A DNA stretch of 64,000 bases from Streptomyces venezuelae (GTDB taxonomy: Bacteria; Actinomycetota; Actinomycetes; Streptomycetales; Streptomycetaceae): contig NZ_CP029192.1 of NCBI RefSeq assembly GCF_008642315.1, positions 4,526,001-4,590,000 of the forward strand. The letters run 5' to 3'. Made by a program: the position numbers and the translations under genes. Shown here piece by piece: positions 1 through 7,997 of this stretch. The number at the start of each line of letters is the position of its first letter. The first letter of the stretch is position 1. The notes beneath the pieces are model-generated. The model saw only the letters and a list, made by a program, of their open reading frames with translations. It made no database searches and was not told the origin of the DNA.

Positions 1-24
1 GGCCCGTGCACAGGTTTGGCGGAG

Positions 25-68
25 TTCTCCACAGCATCGGGCCCGTCATCCACACCGCCTGTGGATAA
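25..68. other. DnaA-box group upstream of dnaB
   Basis: Three 9-mers related to the DnaA box lie within 44 bp. TTATCCACA is perfect on the minus strand at 60-68. TTCTCCACA (25-33) and TCATCCACA (46-54) on the plus strand each differ from it by one base. The rest of the 251-bp stretch before dnaB holds no gene I can support; only the region from about 237 carries the dnaB Shine-Dalgarno sequence. The group could link DnaA binding to dnaB expression or be a minor titration site. Binding is inferred from sequence only. Confidence 0.5.
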
Positions 69-251
69 CCAGATTGGCTGACGGTGCCCACAGGCCTACC
101 GTGGTCCGGCGCCCGCCTCGTCGTACGACCTCGGAAACCCCGGAAAACCGACGCGTCAGAACCGGAGTTGGGCCCGCTTATTTGTCAGTGTCGTGCCGTA
201 CGAAAGAGAGGCACGGCGAGGTCCGCGCGGCGGACGGGAGGAGGTGGCCCG

Positions 252-1733
252 GTGAGTATCTCCGAGCCTTTGGACGACCCCTGGGCCGACAGCGGTCCCA
301 GTGACCGTCTGCCCGTCTCCCGCCAGCGCCGCGACGGCGGTGGTGGCCGGAGCCGCGACGAACAGCACGATCGTGGCCGCGAGGGCGGCTGGGACGGTGG
401 GGGCTCGTCGTTCGAGCGCGTTCCCCCGCAGGATCTCGACGCGGAGCAGTCGGTGCTCGGCGGCATGCTGCTCTCCAAGGACGCGATCGCCGACGTCGTC
501 GAGGTCCTCAAGGGCCACGATTTCTACCGGCCCGCGCACGAGACGATCTACGCCTCGATCCTCGACCTCTACGCGAAGGGCGAGCCGGCCGACCCCATCA
601 CCGTGGCGGCCGAGCTCACCAAGCGGGGCGAGATCACCAAGGTCGGCGGCGCATCGTATCTGCACACGCTCGTGCAGACGGTGCCGACAGCGGCGAACGC
701 GGAGTACTACGCGGAGATCGTCCACGAGCGGGCGGTGCTGCGCCGCCTCGTCGAGGCCGGCACGAAGATCACCCAGATGGGATACGCGGCCGACGGCGAC
801 GTCGACGAGATCGTCAACAGCGCCCAGGCCGAGATCTACGCGGTCACCGAGCAGCGCACCACGGAGGACTACCTTCCGCTCGGCGACATCATGGAGGGTG
901 CTCTCGACGAGATCGAGGCGATCGGCTCGCGGTCGGGCGAGATGACCGGCGTGCCGACCGGCTTCACCGACCTCGACCAGCTCACCAACGGTCTGCACCC
1001 GGGCCAGATGATCATCATCGCGGCCCGTCCCGCCATGGGTAAGTCGACGCTGGCCCTCGACTTCGCGCGGGCCTGTTCGATCAAGCACAACATGCCGAGC
1101 GTGATCTTCTCGCTCGAAATGGGGCGCAACGAGATCGCCATGCGTCTGCTCTCCGCCGAGGCACGCGTGGCCCTGCACCACATGCGCTCCGGCACGATGA
1201 CCGACGAGGACTGGACGCGCCTCGCCCGCCGCATGCCGGACGTCTCGGCCGCCCCGCTCTACATCGACGACTCCCCGAACCTGTCGATGATGGAGATCCG
1301 TGCGAAGTGCCGCCGCCTCAAGCAGCGGAACGACCTGAAGCTCGTCGTCATTGACTATCTGCAGCTGATGCAGTCGGGCGGATCCAAGCGGTCCGAGAGC
1401 CGCCAGCAGGAAGTCTCGGACATGTCGCGAAACCTGAAGCTCCTCGCCAAGGAACTGGAGCTGCCGGTCATCGCCCTCTCGCAGCTGAACCGTGGTCCCG
1501 AGCAGCGCACCGACAAGAAGCCCATGGTCTCCGACCTGCGTGAATCCGGCTCGATCGAGCAGGACGCGGACATGGTGATCCTGCTGCACCGCGAGGACGC
1601 GTACGAGAAGGAGTCGCCGCGCGCGGGCGAGGCGGACATCATCGTGGGCAAGCACCGTAACGGCCCCACGGCGACGATCACCGTCGCCTTCCAGGGCCAT
1701 TACTCGCGCTTCGTGGACATGGCACAGACCTGA
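252..1733 (+). CDS. dnaB: Replicative DNA helicase DnaB
   Basis: Hexameric 5'-3' helicase that unwinds DNA at the chromosomal replication fork and works with primase. The GTG start at 252 follows a good Shine-Dalgarno (GGGAGGAGG, about 237-245) and gives 493 aa; reading in the same frame opens further upstream, but that part is not conserved in character. After a charged, Gly/Arg-rich N-terminal tail of about 55 residues come the DnaB N-domain (VPPQDLDAEQSVLGGML) and the RecA-like C-domain, with Walker A ARPAMGKST near residue 260 and Walker B LVVIDYLQL near 363. No intein interrupts it, unlike some actinobacterial dnaB genes. A hairpin follows the stop. Identification is secure. Confidence 0.97.
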   Translation: MSISEPLDDPWADSGPSDRLPVSRQRRDGGGGRSRDEQHDRGREGGWDGGGSSFERVPPQDLDAEQSVLGGMLLSKDAIADVVEVLKGHDFYRPAHETIYASILDLYAKGEPADPITVAAELTKRGEITKVGGASYLHTLVQTVPTAANAEYYAEIVHERAVLRRLVEAGTKITQMGYAADGDVDEIVNSAQAEIYAVTEQRTTEDYLPLGDIMEGALDEIEAIGSRSGEMTGVPTGFTDLDQLTNGLHPGQMIIIAARPAMGKSTLALDFARACSIKHNMPSVIFSLEMGRNEIAMRLLSAEARVALHHMRSGTMTDEDWTRLARRMPDVSAAPLYIDDSPNLSMMEIRAKCRRLKQRNDLKLVVIDYLQLMQSGGSKRSESRQQEVSDMSRNLKLLAKELELPVIALSQLNRGPEQRTDKKPMVSDLRESGSIEQDADMVILLHREDAYEKESPRAGEADIIVGKHRNGPTATITVAFQGHYSRFVDMAQT

Positions 1734-1745
1734 CGGGCCCCGCAC

Positions 1746-1774
1746 GGCCCCCGGACCACCCCGGTCCAGGGGCC
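1746..1774. terminator. Probable bidirectional terminator after dnaB
   Basis: A 12-bp stem (one mismatch) with a 5-nt ACCCC loop lies between the convergent dnaB stop and the oxidoreductase stop at 1785. The GC-rich stem without a U-tract is usual for Streptomyces terminators. Confidence 0.55.
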
Positions 1775-1784
1775 ACACGGCGGT

Positions 1785-2711
1785 TCAGGGCACGGTGATG
1801 ACGATCTTTCCGCGGGCATGACCGGCGGCGCTGGCTTCGTGCGCCGATGCCGTCTCCTTCAGCGCGAACACTGCGTGCAGCGGGATGGTGAGTTGGCCCT
1901 GATCCGCGAGCCGGGCCGCCAGTGGCAGCCCGGCCCAGCCCGGTGACGCTCCTGCCTCGGAGCGGGAGAACCGCACTCCGTGCCGGTCCGCGTCGAAGTC
2001 GGCGATGGTGATCACGCGACGAGGGTCGCCGGTGATCGCCACCAGTTCGGCGAGCGAGCCCTTGCCGGCCGCGTCCAGCACCACATCGATGCCGTGCGGA
2101 GCCAGCGGGGCGACGCGTTCGGCGAGCCCGGGCCCGTAAGTGACCGGAACGACGCCGAGCCGGTCGAGGAAGCCGTGGTTGCCCTCGCTCGCCGTGCCGA
2201 TCACGGAGAGGCCGCGAGCCCGCGCGAGTTGCGCGGTGACGGTCCCGACGCCTCCCGCGGCGCCCTCGATCAGCAGGGTCATGCCCTCGGTGGCTTCGAG
2301 GGCCTCCAGCACGCGCGTGGCCGTGTCGACATTGCCCGCGGCGCCGCCCGCTTCCTCGAAGGACCACGCCCGGGGGTTGTGGGCCCAGGCCTCCAGGACG
2401 GCGTACCGGGCCGCGGCCCCTCCCCGATCGGCGAAGGGGACGAGCCCGAAGACCGCGTCTCCCACGGCGGTGCCGACCACCCCCTCTCCCACCTCGTCGA
2501 CCGTCCCGGCGGCATCCATCCCGGGAATGTGGGGGAAGTCCAGGGGTGCGATGTCCCGCAGCATCCCTGAACGCAGGTACCAGTCGGCGGGGGTGACGCC
2601 GGTGGCCCGCACCGCGACGCGGACCTGGCCGGGCCCCGCGTGCGGCTCTTCGGCCTCCTCCAGGCAGAGGACTTCGGGGCCGCCGTAGCGGTGATAGCGC
2701 ATGGCAAACAC
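1785..2711 (-). CDS. Zinc-type alcohol dehydrogenase/quinone oxidoreductase-like, NADP-dependent
   Basis: Medium-chain dehydrogenase/reductase of about 308 aa. The N-terminal GroES-like half starts YHRYGGPEVL and carries HAGPGQVRVAVRATGV. The Rossmann half has the nucleotide-binding loop AAGGVGTVTAQLARARG near residue 155. No structural-zinc Cys cluster is visible, so it resembles quinone oxidoreductases rather than zinc alcohol dehydrogenases. I place the start at GTG 2711 because GGAGG lies 6 nt before it; ATG 2702 and TTG 2715-2717 are alternatives with worse spacing. It is a paralogue of the next gene on the same strand, and both probably belong to the TetR regulator at 3747. The substrate is unknown. 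Confidence 0.85.
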   Translation of the reverse strand: MFAMRYHRYGGPEVLCLEEAEEPHAGPGQVRVAVRATGVTPADWYLRSGMLRDIAPLDFPHIPGMDAAGTVDEVGEGVVGTAVGDAVFGLVPFADRGGAAARYAVLEAWAHNPRAWSFEEAGGAAGNVDTATRVLEALEATEGMTLLIEGAAGGVGTVTAQLARARGLSVIGTASEGNHGFLDRLGVVPVTYGPGLAERVAPLAPHGIDVVLDAAGKGSLAELVAITGDPRRVITIADFDADRHGVRFSRSEAGASPGWAGLPLAARLADQGQLTIPLHAVFALKETASAHEASAAGHARGKIVITVP

Positions 2712-2763
2712 AGACAACCTCCGTGCGGGAATGCTTGCTTCGGGATGCGCGGCGGGCAGCGGC

Positions 2764-3675
2764 TCAGATGACGATGACCCGGCGTCCGCGTGTGTGTCCG
2801 GCCTGGCTGTCCGCCTGTGCCGCGGCCGCCTCGGTGAGTTGGTACGTCTTCGCGACCGGGATGTGGAGTCGTCCTCGCGCGATCAGGTCGCAGGCCTCGA
2901 CGAGGGCCTGCGGCACGTTCCCGGTCACGCCGGAGAAGCGGACGCCGTGTTCCGGCGCGGTGAGGTCGGCGATGGAGATCACCTTCTGCGGATCGCCGGT
3001 CAGTTCGACGAGGTCGGGGATCACGCCGGAGCCGGCCAGATCGAGCGCGGCGTCGACTTGGCCGAGCTGTCGGACCCGCTCGACCCAGCCCTCTCCGTAC
3101 GTCGTGGCGAGCGCGCCCAGGCCGCGCAGGTAGTCCTGGCTGGCGGCCCCGGCCGTGCCGATCGCCTTGATGCCGCGGTCGCGGGCGATCTGCAGCACCG
3201 CCGACCCGACACCTCCGGACGCGCCACTGACCAGCAGCGTCTGCCCGGACTGCACGCCGGACTGGCGGATGATGCGCAGCGCGGTCTCCACCACGGAGGG
3301 GTAACCGGCTGCTTCCTCGAAGGTCAGGCTTTCGGGTATCCGGGCCCAGGCCGACAGCACGGCGAACTCGGCGTACGTGCTGGATCCTCGCCCGAACACA
3401 CGGTCGCCGACCTCGACCGTGGTGACGTCCGGGCCGACTTCGTCCACCACGCCGGCGGCGTCCTGCCCTGTCCCGGAGGGCAGCTCGGAGAAATGGGTCT
3501 GCGGGAACTGTTGGGCCTGACGGAACTGGCCTTCGCGGATCCGCCAGTCGACGGGGTTCACGCCCGCCGCGCGTACGGCGACACGTATCTGGCCGGGGCC
3601 CGCGTGGGGCTCCTCGGCCTCGGTGAGGTGCAGGACGTCAGGGCCGCCGTACTCGGCGAAGCTCACTCTCTTCAT
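2764..3675 (-). CDS. NADP-dependent oxidoreductase (quinone oxidoreductase-like MDR)
   Basis: Second MDR enzyme, 303 aa, starting MKRVSFAEYGGPDVL and clearly related to its neighbour downstream (shared EEPHAGPGQ.RVAVRA.GV.P.DW block). The cofactor loop [18 protein letters not shown] lies near residue 150. It is divergent from the TetR gene at 3747 across a 71-bp region containing an inverted repeat, so it is the most likely direct target of that repressor. It probably reduces an electrophilic or quinone-like compound; the substrate cannot be read from the sequence. Confidence 0.87.
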   Translation of the reverse strand: MKRVSFAEYGGPDVLHLTEAEEPHAGPGQIRVAVRAAGVNPVDWRIREGQFRQAQQFPQTHFSELPSGTGQDAAGVVDEVGPDVTTVEVGDRVFGRGSSTYAEFAVLSAWARIPESLTFEEAAGYPSVVETALRIIRQSGVQSGQTLLVSGASGGVGSAVLQIARDRGIKAIGTAGAASQDYLRGLGALATTYGEGWVERVRQLGQVDAALDLAGSGVIPDLVELTGDPQKVISIADLTAPEHGVRFSGVTGNVPQALVEACDLIARGRLHIPVAKTYQLTEAAAAQADSQAGHTRGRRVIVI

Positions 3676-3692
3676 GCCGCCGAACTTAACAC

Positions 3693-3718
3693 TAACGGTT
3701 AGCTTTTTGGAACCGTTA
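3693..3718. promoter_or_regulatory. Probable TetR operator
   Basis: TAACGGTT (3693-3700) and AACCGTTA (3711-3718) form a perfect 8-bp inverted repeat with a 10-bp spacer. A nested 11-bp palindrome CTAACGGTTAG lies at 3692-3702. The site is in the divergent region between the oxidoreductase and the TetR gene, upstream of the TetR gene's likely -10 box TAGCGT (3734-3739), as expected for autoregulation. Regulator assignment is inference from position. Confidence 0.55.
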
Positions 3719-3746
3719 CACCTTTGGATTTGATAGCGTCAGCCTC

Positions 3747-4379
3747 ATGACCGTCCCGACGACGCCGACCGAACCGAACTCGCCGACCGGATCAGCCACG
3801 CCCCCCGGCCCGAGCACGCCGCCCGGGCGCCGGGAACGCAAGAAGGCCGCGACCCGTCAGAGGATCGCCGACACCGCCATGCGGCTCTTCCTGGAGCGGG
3901 GGTACGACTCGGTGGGCATCCGGGACGTGGCGGCCGAGGCCGACGTCGCCGTCACCACGCTCTTCTCCCACTTCGCCTCGAAAGAGGCCCTGGTCTTCGA
4001 GCAGGACGACCACTTCGAGCAGCGCCTCACGCAGACGGTCACCGGCAGGACGCCGCACGAGCCGCTCATCCCCGCGCTGCGCGACGAGGTCCACGCGATG
4101 GTCCGGCACTGCACGGCGGACGGCTCCGCCGCGATCTATCGCATGATCGACGAGACCCGTGCCCTGCGGGAGTACGAGGAGTCGATGCGGCTGCGCTACG
4201 CGGAATCCCTGGCGACAGCCATCGCCGCCGATCCCGAGTTCGCCCGGACCACGACGGCATGCCGCACGATCGCGCGATTCGTGGTCGACGCCTACGCCCT
4301 GGCTCGCGAGGCGTCCGACCCGCAGGCCGCCGTGGACGAGATCTTCCGGATGATCGAGGCGGCCTGGGACGCCGCCTGA
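3747..4379 (+). CDS. TetR-family transcriptional regulator
   Basis: 210-aa repressor. A Pro/Thr-rich leader of about 30 residues precedes the TetR DNA-binding domain (RERKKAATRQRIADTAMRLFLERGYDSVGIRDVAAEADVAVTTLFSHF split over about residues 31-78, with helix-turn-helix VAAEADVAVTTLFSHF). The C-terminal part is the variable ligand domain. It is divergent from two MDR oxidoreductases, its likely targets. No Shine-Dalgarno sequence is seen; TAGCGT lies 7 nt before the ATG, suggesting a leaderless transcript. The inducer is unknown. Confidence 0.9.
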   Translation: MTVPTTPTEPNSPTGSATPPGPSTPPGRRERKKAATRQRIADTAMRLFLERGYDSVGIRDVAAEADVAVTTLFSHFASKEALVFEQDDHFEQRLTQTVTGRTPHEPLIPALRDEVHAMVRHCTADGSAAIYRMIDETRALREYEESMRLRYAESLATAIAADPEFARTTTACRTIARFVVDAYALAREASDPQAAVDEIFRMIEAAWDAA

Positions 4380-4414
4380 CCTGGGTGTTCAGTCCTGGAG
4401 ACGCCGTTGAGGGC

Positions 4415-5368
4415 TCAGAACGCGCTGAGCCCGGTGAGTTCGCAGGAGAGGTCCCAGAGTCGCGCCGCCGCGTCGGGGTCGACGGCCCAGGGCTTGACGC
4501 CGCCGACCAGCATGTCGTCGCTGGTGGCCGGCTCTGCGATGTCGCAGTCCTGGCAGTAGGCCCCTCCCCGGCCCTCCAGCAGCGGCGAGGTCGCCGCCCA
4601 CACAGCCGTGGCCGCGCCCTGTTCGGGGCTCTTGAAACCGACGGCAGGTGTTCCGTCCGGAGTCATCCAACCCTGCGCGAGCCACTCGTCCCGCGGGATG
4701 TGGCGCTGCAGCGGAGTGAGGATGCTGCCGGGGTGTACGGCGAAGGCGCGCAGGTTGTGGTCGGCGCCGAGGCCGTTCAGGTGCAGGGCGAAGAGGGCGT
4801 TGGCGGTTTTGGACTGGGCGTAGGCCAGCCAACGGTCATAGCCGGTGTCGAAGTGCGGGTCGCTCCAGCGGATGTCGGAGAGGAAGTGTCCGGAGGAGGC
4901 GACGGCGACGACGCGGGCGCCCTCCGGCGCGAAGGCGGGACGCAGGCGGTGGGCCAGCGCGAAGTGCCCGAGATGGTTGATGGCGAAGTGCGCCTCCCAG
5001 CCACGGCCGACACGTGTCTCCGGGCAGGCCATCACCCCCGCGCCGTTGATGAGGATGCCGAGCGAACGGCCGGTGGCGAGGAAGCCTTCCGAGAAAACAC
5101 GAACGCTCACCAGGTCAGCGAGGTCGAGGGCGTGCACCTCGGTCCGGGGGAGATCGCGCAGAGCGTTCTCGGCGGTTTCCGGGCGTCGGGCCGGCACGAC
5201 GACGTGGGCGCCTGCGTGGACGAGAGCGCGGGTCGTGGCGAGCCCGAGACCGGAGTAGCCGCCGGTCACGAGGGCCGTTGTGCCCGCCAGATCCATGCCT
5301 GCGAGGACGTCGTCGGCCGTGCTGTGGGCGCCGAAGCCCGTGCCGAGCTTCCGCTGTTCGGTGATCAT
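4415..5368 (-). CDS. Short-chain dehydrogenase/reductase
   Basis: SDR-family NAD(P)-dependent oxidoreductase, 317 aa. It has the cofactor motif TGGYSGLGLA near residue 40, a variant NNAG motif (INGAGVM) and the catalytic Y-x3-K in YAQSK. The ATG at 5368 has no Shine-Dalgarno but lies 7 nt after the -10 box of a MerR-type promoter, so the mRNA is probably leaderless. It is divergent from a MerR regulator at 5439, likely its activator. The C-terminal extension with CQDC is typical of the retinol-dehydrogenase-like branch. The substrate is unknown. Confidence 0.88.
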   Translation of the reverse strand: MITEQRKLGTGFGAHSTADDVLAGMDLAGTTALVTGGYSGLGLATTRALVHAGAHVVVPARRPETAENALRDLPRTEVHALDLADLVSVRVFSEGFLATGRSLGILINGAGVMACPETRVGRGWEAHFAINHLGHFALAHRLRPAFAPEGARVVAVASSGHFLSDIRWSDPHFDTGYDRWLAYAQSKTANALFALHLNGLGADHNLRAFAVHPGSILTPLQRHIPRDEWLAQGWMTPDGTPAVGFKSPEQGAATAVWAATSPLLEGRGGAYCQDCDIAEPATSDDMLVGGVKPWAVDPDAAARLWDLSCELTGLSAF

Positions 5369-5375
5369 GATTTCG

Positions 5376-5406
5376 ACGCTAAAACCTAGAGCGTGCGCTA
5401 GGTCAA
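5376..5406 (-). promoter_or_regulatory. MerR-type promoter with 19-bp spacer
   Basis: On the minus strand, TTGACC (-35, 5401-5406) and TAGCGT (-10, 5376-5381) are 19 bp apart, the long spacing that MerR activators correct by twisting DNA. Between them sits an interrupted palindrome, ACCTAG-8 bp-CTAGGT (5384-5403). The start point would fall at or next to the dehydrogenase ATG at 5368. Confidence 0.7.
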
Positions 5407-5438
5407 GCCTCGATTGCCACGCGGCGTACGGTCTCGTC

Positions 5439-5918
5439 ATGAGTGAGCGTCCGGGCGCTGTGCCCGAGGAGAGCGGCGGTAACGGGGGCGGGCTGTCCAT
5501 AGGGAAGGTCGCCGAGGCGACCGGCCTGAGCGTGCACGCCCTGCGGTTCTTCGAGCGGGAAGAGCTCTTCCTGCGCGAGATCCCGCGGACCGGTGGAGGA
5601 CAGCGGCTCTACGAACAGGCGGATGTGGACTGGCTCCTGCTGTGCGGGCGGCTGCGTGTCTCGGGCATGCCGATCGCCACGATCAAGAGGTTCGCGGCGC
5701 TCGTACGATCCGGACCCGGCAACGAGCGGGAGCGGCTGGCGCTGCTCCAGGAGCACGAGCGCGACGTACGCGCGAAGATCGACGACCTGAACGCCTGCCT
5801 GGAGGTCATCCACGGCAAGGTCACCACCTACGAGCAGCACCTGCGCGACGGGACGGCCGCCGGCCTCTGGTCGCCGCGTCCGCTCACAACTCCGCGCCGC
5901 GATTCGTCGGTGGAATGA
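5439..5918 (+). CDS. MerR-family transcriptional regulator
   Basis: 159-aa regulator. The winged helix-turn-helix begins LSIGKVAEATGLSVHALRFFEREEL at about residue 18 and continues RLYEQADVDWLLLCGRLRVSGMPIATIKRF. A coiled-coil dimerisation helix follows (NERERLALLQEHERDVRAKIDDLNACLEVI). There is no metal-binding Cys cluster, so it is the organic-effector or stress type. Start ATG 5439 is chosen because the MerR fold begins soon after; the upstream in-frame sequence overlaps the divergent promoter. It likely activates the dehydrogenase at 4415-5368. Confidence 0.9.
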   Translation: MSERPGAVPEESGGNGGGLSIGKVAEATGLSVHALRFFEREELFLREIPRTGGGQRLYEQADVDWLLLCGRLRVSGMPIATIKRFAALVRSGPGNERERLALLQEHERDVRAKIDDLNACLEVIHGKVTTYEQHLRDGTAAGLWSPRPLTTPRRDSSVE

Positions 5919-5981
5919 CGGACCAAAACGACGCCGCTGCGGCCAACAGCGGCGTCGGGCAGACGCTTGAGGAGAACACTC

Positions 5982-6446
5982 ATGCAGGCTCGTATGCAGA
6001 ACCCCGCCACGATCTTCCCTGAGGCCATGAAGGCCGTCCTCAGCCTGTCCGGGGTCTCCAGGAGGCAGGGACTGCCTCAGGCGACGATCGAGCTGGTGCA
6101 ACTGCGCGTAAGCCAGATCAACGGAAGCAGCGTCTGCGTGGAGGGGAACGTACGCAGTGCCGTGGCGGCGGGTGCCACGGACGAGCAGTGTGCGTCGGTG
6201 GCCGCCTGGCGGCACCTCTCCTGCTTCACGGCCGCGGAACGCTCCGCCCTCGCCCTCGCCGAGGCGGCCACCCGGCTCGCCGACCGGCCCGATCCGGTGC
6301 CGGCGGAGATCTGGGACGAGGCCGCGCGGCACTTCACCGAGCAGGAACTGGCGGCACTCGTTCTCGCCATCGGCGTGGCGAACATGCTCAACAGGATCAA
6401 CATCATCACGCGGCGCCACGCGGGCTCGCAGCCCTGGGAGTGCTGA
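5982..6446 (+). CDS. AhpD/carboxymuconolactone decarboxylase-like protein with SxxC site
   Basis: 154 aa, AhpD-like fold. ATG 5982 has GAGGAG 7 nt upstream, so it is preferred to the in-frame upstream start at 5967. The active-site region reads INGSSVCVEGN, where typical members have NGCxxCxxxH; the first redox Cys is Ser and the downstream His is missing. The paralogue at 62569-63078 keeps the full CAYCLHMH site. The protein therefore may not run disulfide chemistry. It follows the MerR gene by 63 bp on the same strand and could be co-transcribed. Confidence 0.82.
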   Translation: MQARMQNPATIFPEAMKAVLSLSGVSRRQGLPQATIELVQLRVSQINGSSVCVEGNVRSAVAAGATDEQCASVAAWRHLSCFTAAERSALALAEAATRLADRPDPVPAEIWDEAARHFTEQELAALVLAIGVANMLNRINIITRRHAGSQPWEC

Positions 6447-6497
6447 CAGGGGTCGAATTCACTCGACGCACGGGCGCCTCCCAGGTGAACTGGACCC

Positions 6498-7874
6498 ATG
6501 ACAACACCTCGTGAAGAGCTGCTCCCCTCCACCCGCCGCGCCCTGCTGCACCGCCTCGCCACCGCTCAGACGGAAGGCCGGTCCCCCTCGCTGGTGGCCG
6601 CGGTGGCCCGGGACGGCGAACTGGTCTGGGCCGGCGGCCGCAGCATGGTGGACGGGCACGAGCCGGACGAGAACGTCCAGTACCGCATCGGTTCGATCAC
6701 CAAGACCTTCACGGCCGTACTCGTGATGCGGCTGCGCGACGAGGGCGTACTGGATCTCAACGACCCGCTGGAGAAGCACCTGCCGGGCACCGGAGCGGGC
6801 GAGGCCACGATCGCCGAACTCCTCGCCCACACCGGTGGGCTGGCGGCGGAGACACCCGGGGAGTGGTGGGAGCGCACACCGGGGACGACCCGCCCGGAGC
6901 TTTCGGATGTCCTCGGTGAGGAGCCCTTCAAGCACCCCGTCGGCAGGCGCCACCACTACTCCAACCCCGGCTATACGCTCCTGGGTTCACTCGTCGAGAC
7001 GTTGCGGGGCGCCCCTTGGGAGGACGTGCTGCGCCGCGAAGTGCTCGAACCGCTGGGGCTGACCCGTACCAGTGCGCAGCCGCAGGCTCCGCACGCCGGC
7101 GGCTGGGCCGTGCACCCGTGGGCGGACGTGATGATGCCGGAGCCCGCCGAGGACCTGGGCCTGATGGCTCCGGCCGGACAGCTGTGGTCCACGACGGCCG
7201 ACCTGGTGCGGTTCGGGCACTTCCTGGTCGTGGGTGACGACCGGGTTCTCGGTGCGGATTCCGTACGGGAGATGCGGACTCCGTCGGCGCCGCTGCCGAC
7301 GGGTGAATGGGACAGGGCGTACGGCCTGGGGGTGGACCTGCTGCGGTGGGACAAGGGCAGCCTGGCGGGGCACGGCGGGTCGTTGCCGGGCTTCCTGGCC
7401 GCCCTGTGGGTGAGTGAGGCGGACGGGGTGGCCGCGGTCGCGCTCGCCAACTGCACGTCCGGGCCGCCGGTGGCGGCGCTGGCCATCGACCTGGTGAAGA
7501 TCCTCTCCGAGGCCGAGCCCCGGATTCCCGAGCCGTGGCGGCCGCTGCCCGAAGTCGACCAGAAGGTGCTGGAGCTGGCAGGCCCTTGGTACTGGGGGAC
7601 TCAGGTGCTCGTGCTGCGCCTGACGGCCGATGGCGGTGTGGAGCTGGGGCCGTTGTCCGGGTGGGGGCGGCAGGCCCGGTTCCGGCCCAACGGTGACGGC
7701 ACCTGGACGGGGCTCAACGGGTACTACGCGGGGGAGCTGTTGAAGGCAGTGCGGCGCCCCGACGGATCGGTGAGCCACCTTGACCTGGGGTCGTTCGTCT
7801 TCACCCGCAAGCCGTACGACGAAGGAGCGCCGATCCCGGGCGGCGTGGACCCGCAGGGATGGCGCGGCTTCTAG
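6498..7874 (+). CDS. Serine hydrolase, class C beta-lactamase/esterase family
   Basis: 458-aa penicillin-binding-protein-fold hydrolase. Three active-site motifs are visible: SITK (near residue 65), YSN (near 155) and HGG (near 290, in GHGGSLPGF). An extra C-terminal lipocalin-like region (from about 340) follows, as in EstB/D-aminopeptidase-like enzymes. There is no signal peptide, so it acts in the cytoplasm. The family covers esterases, D-aminopeptidases and true beta-lactamases; a housekeeping esterase or peptidase is more likely than resistance here. Confidence 0.85.
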   Translation: MTTPREELLPSTRRALLHRLATAQTEGRSPSLVAAVARDGELVWAGGRSMVDGHEPDENVQYRIGSITKTFTAVLVMRLRDEGVLDLNDPLEKHLPGTGAGEATIAELLAHTGGLAAETPGEWWERTPGTTRPELSDVLGEEPFKHPVGRRHHYSNPGYTLLGSLVETLRGAPWEDVLRREVLEPLGLTRTSAQPQAPHAGGWAVHPWADVMMPEPAEDLGLMAPAGQLWSTTADLVRFGHFLVVGDDRVLGADSVREMRTPSAPLPTGEWDRAYGLGVDLLRWDKGSLAGHGGSLPGFLAALWVSEADGVAAVALANCTSGPPVAALAIDLVKILSEAEPRIPEPWRPLPEVDQKVLELAGPWYWGTQVLVLRLTADGGVELGPLSGWGRQARFRPNGDGTWTGLNGYYAGELLKAVRRPDGSVSHLDLGSFVFTRKPYDEGAPIPGGVDPQGWRGF

Positions 7875-7934
7875 TTCTCTCGATCGACTCGCGGAAGAGG
7901 GTTGAGAGATAAGGGCTGAGGGCTAGGGACCGGA

Positions 7935-7970
7935 GGCCGGGGCCTGTTTCACGTGAAACAGGCCCCGGCC
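7935..7970. other. parS: parS site in a perfect 36-bp palindrome
   Basis: GTTTCACGTGAAAC (7946-7959) is an exact match to the Streptomyces ParB-binding site parS. It is the core of a perfect palindrome with two 18-bp arms, from 7935 to 7970. The site lies between two converging genes, so the same hairpin could end transcription from both sides while the duplex binds ParB. The parS match is direct; the dual role is inference. Confidence 0.9.
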
Positions 7971-7997
7971 ATAAGCCGATCGCGGTGGATCGCAGCC

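Noticed and set aside
156..1778. Long open frame on the minus strand over dnaB
   Set aside because: It mirrors dnaB; composition is Arg/Val/Asp-rich without domains, a normal high-GC shadow.
6498..7874. Antibiotic-resistance beta-lactamase
   Set aside because: SxxK and YSN are shared by esterases and peptidases; no signal peptide and no resistance context.
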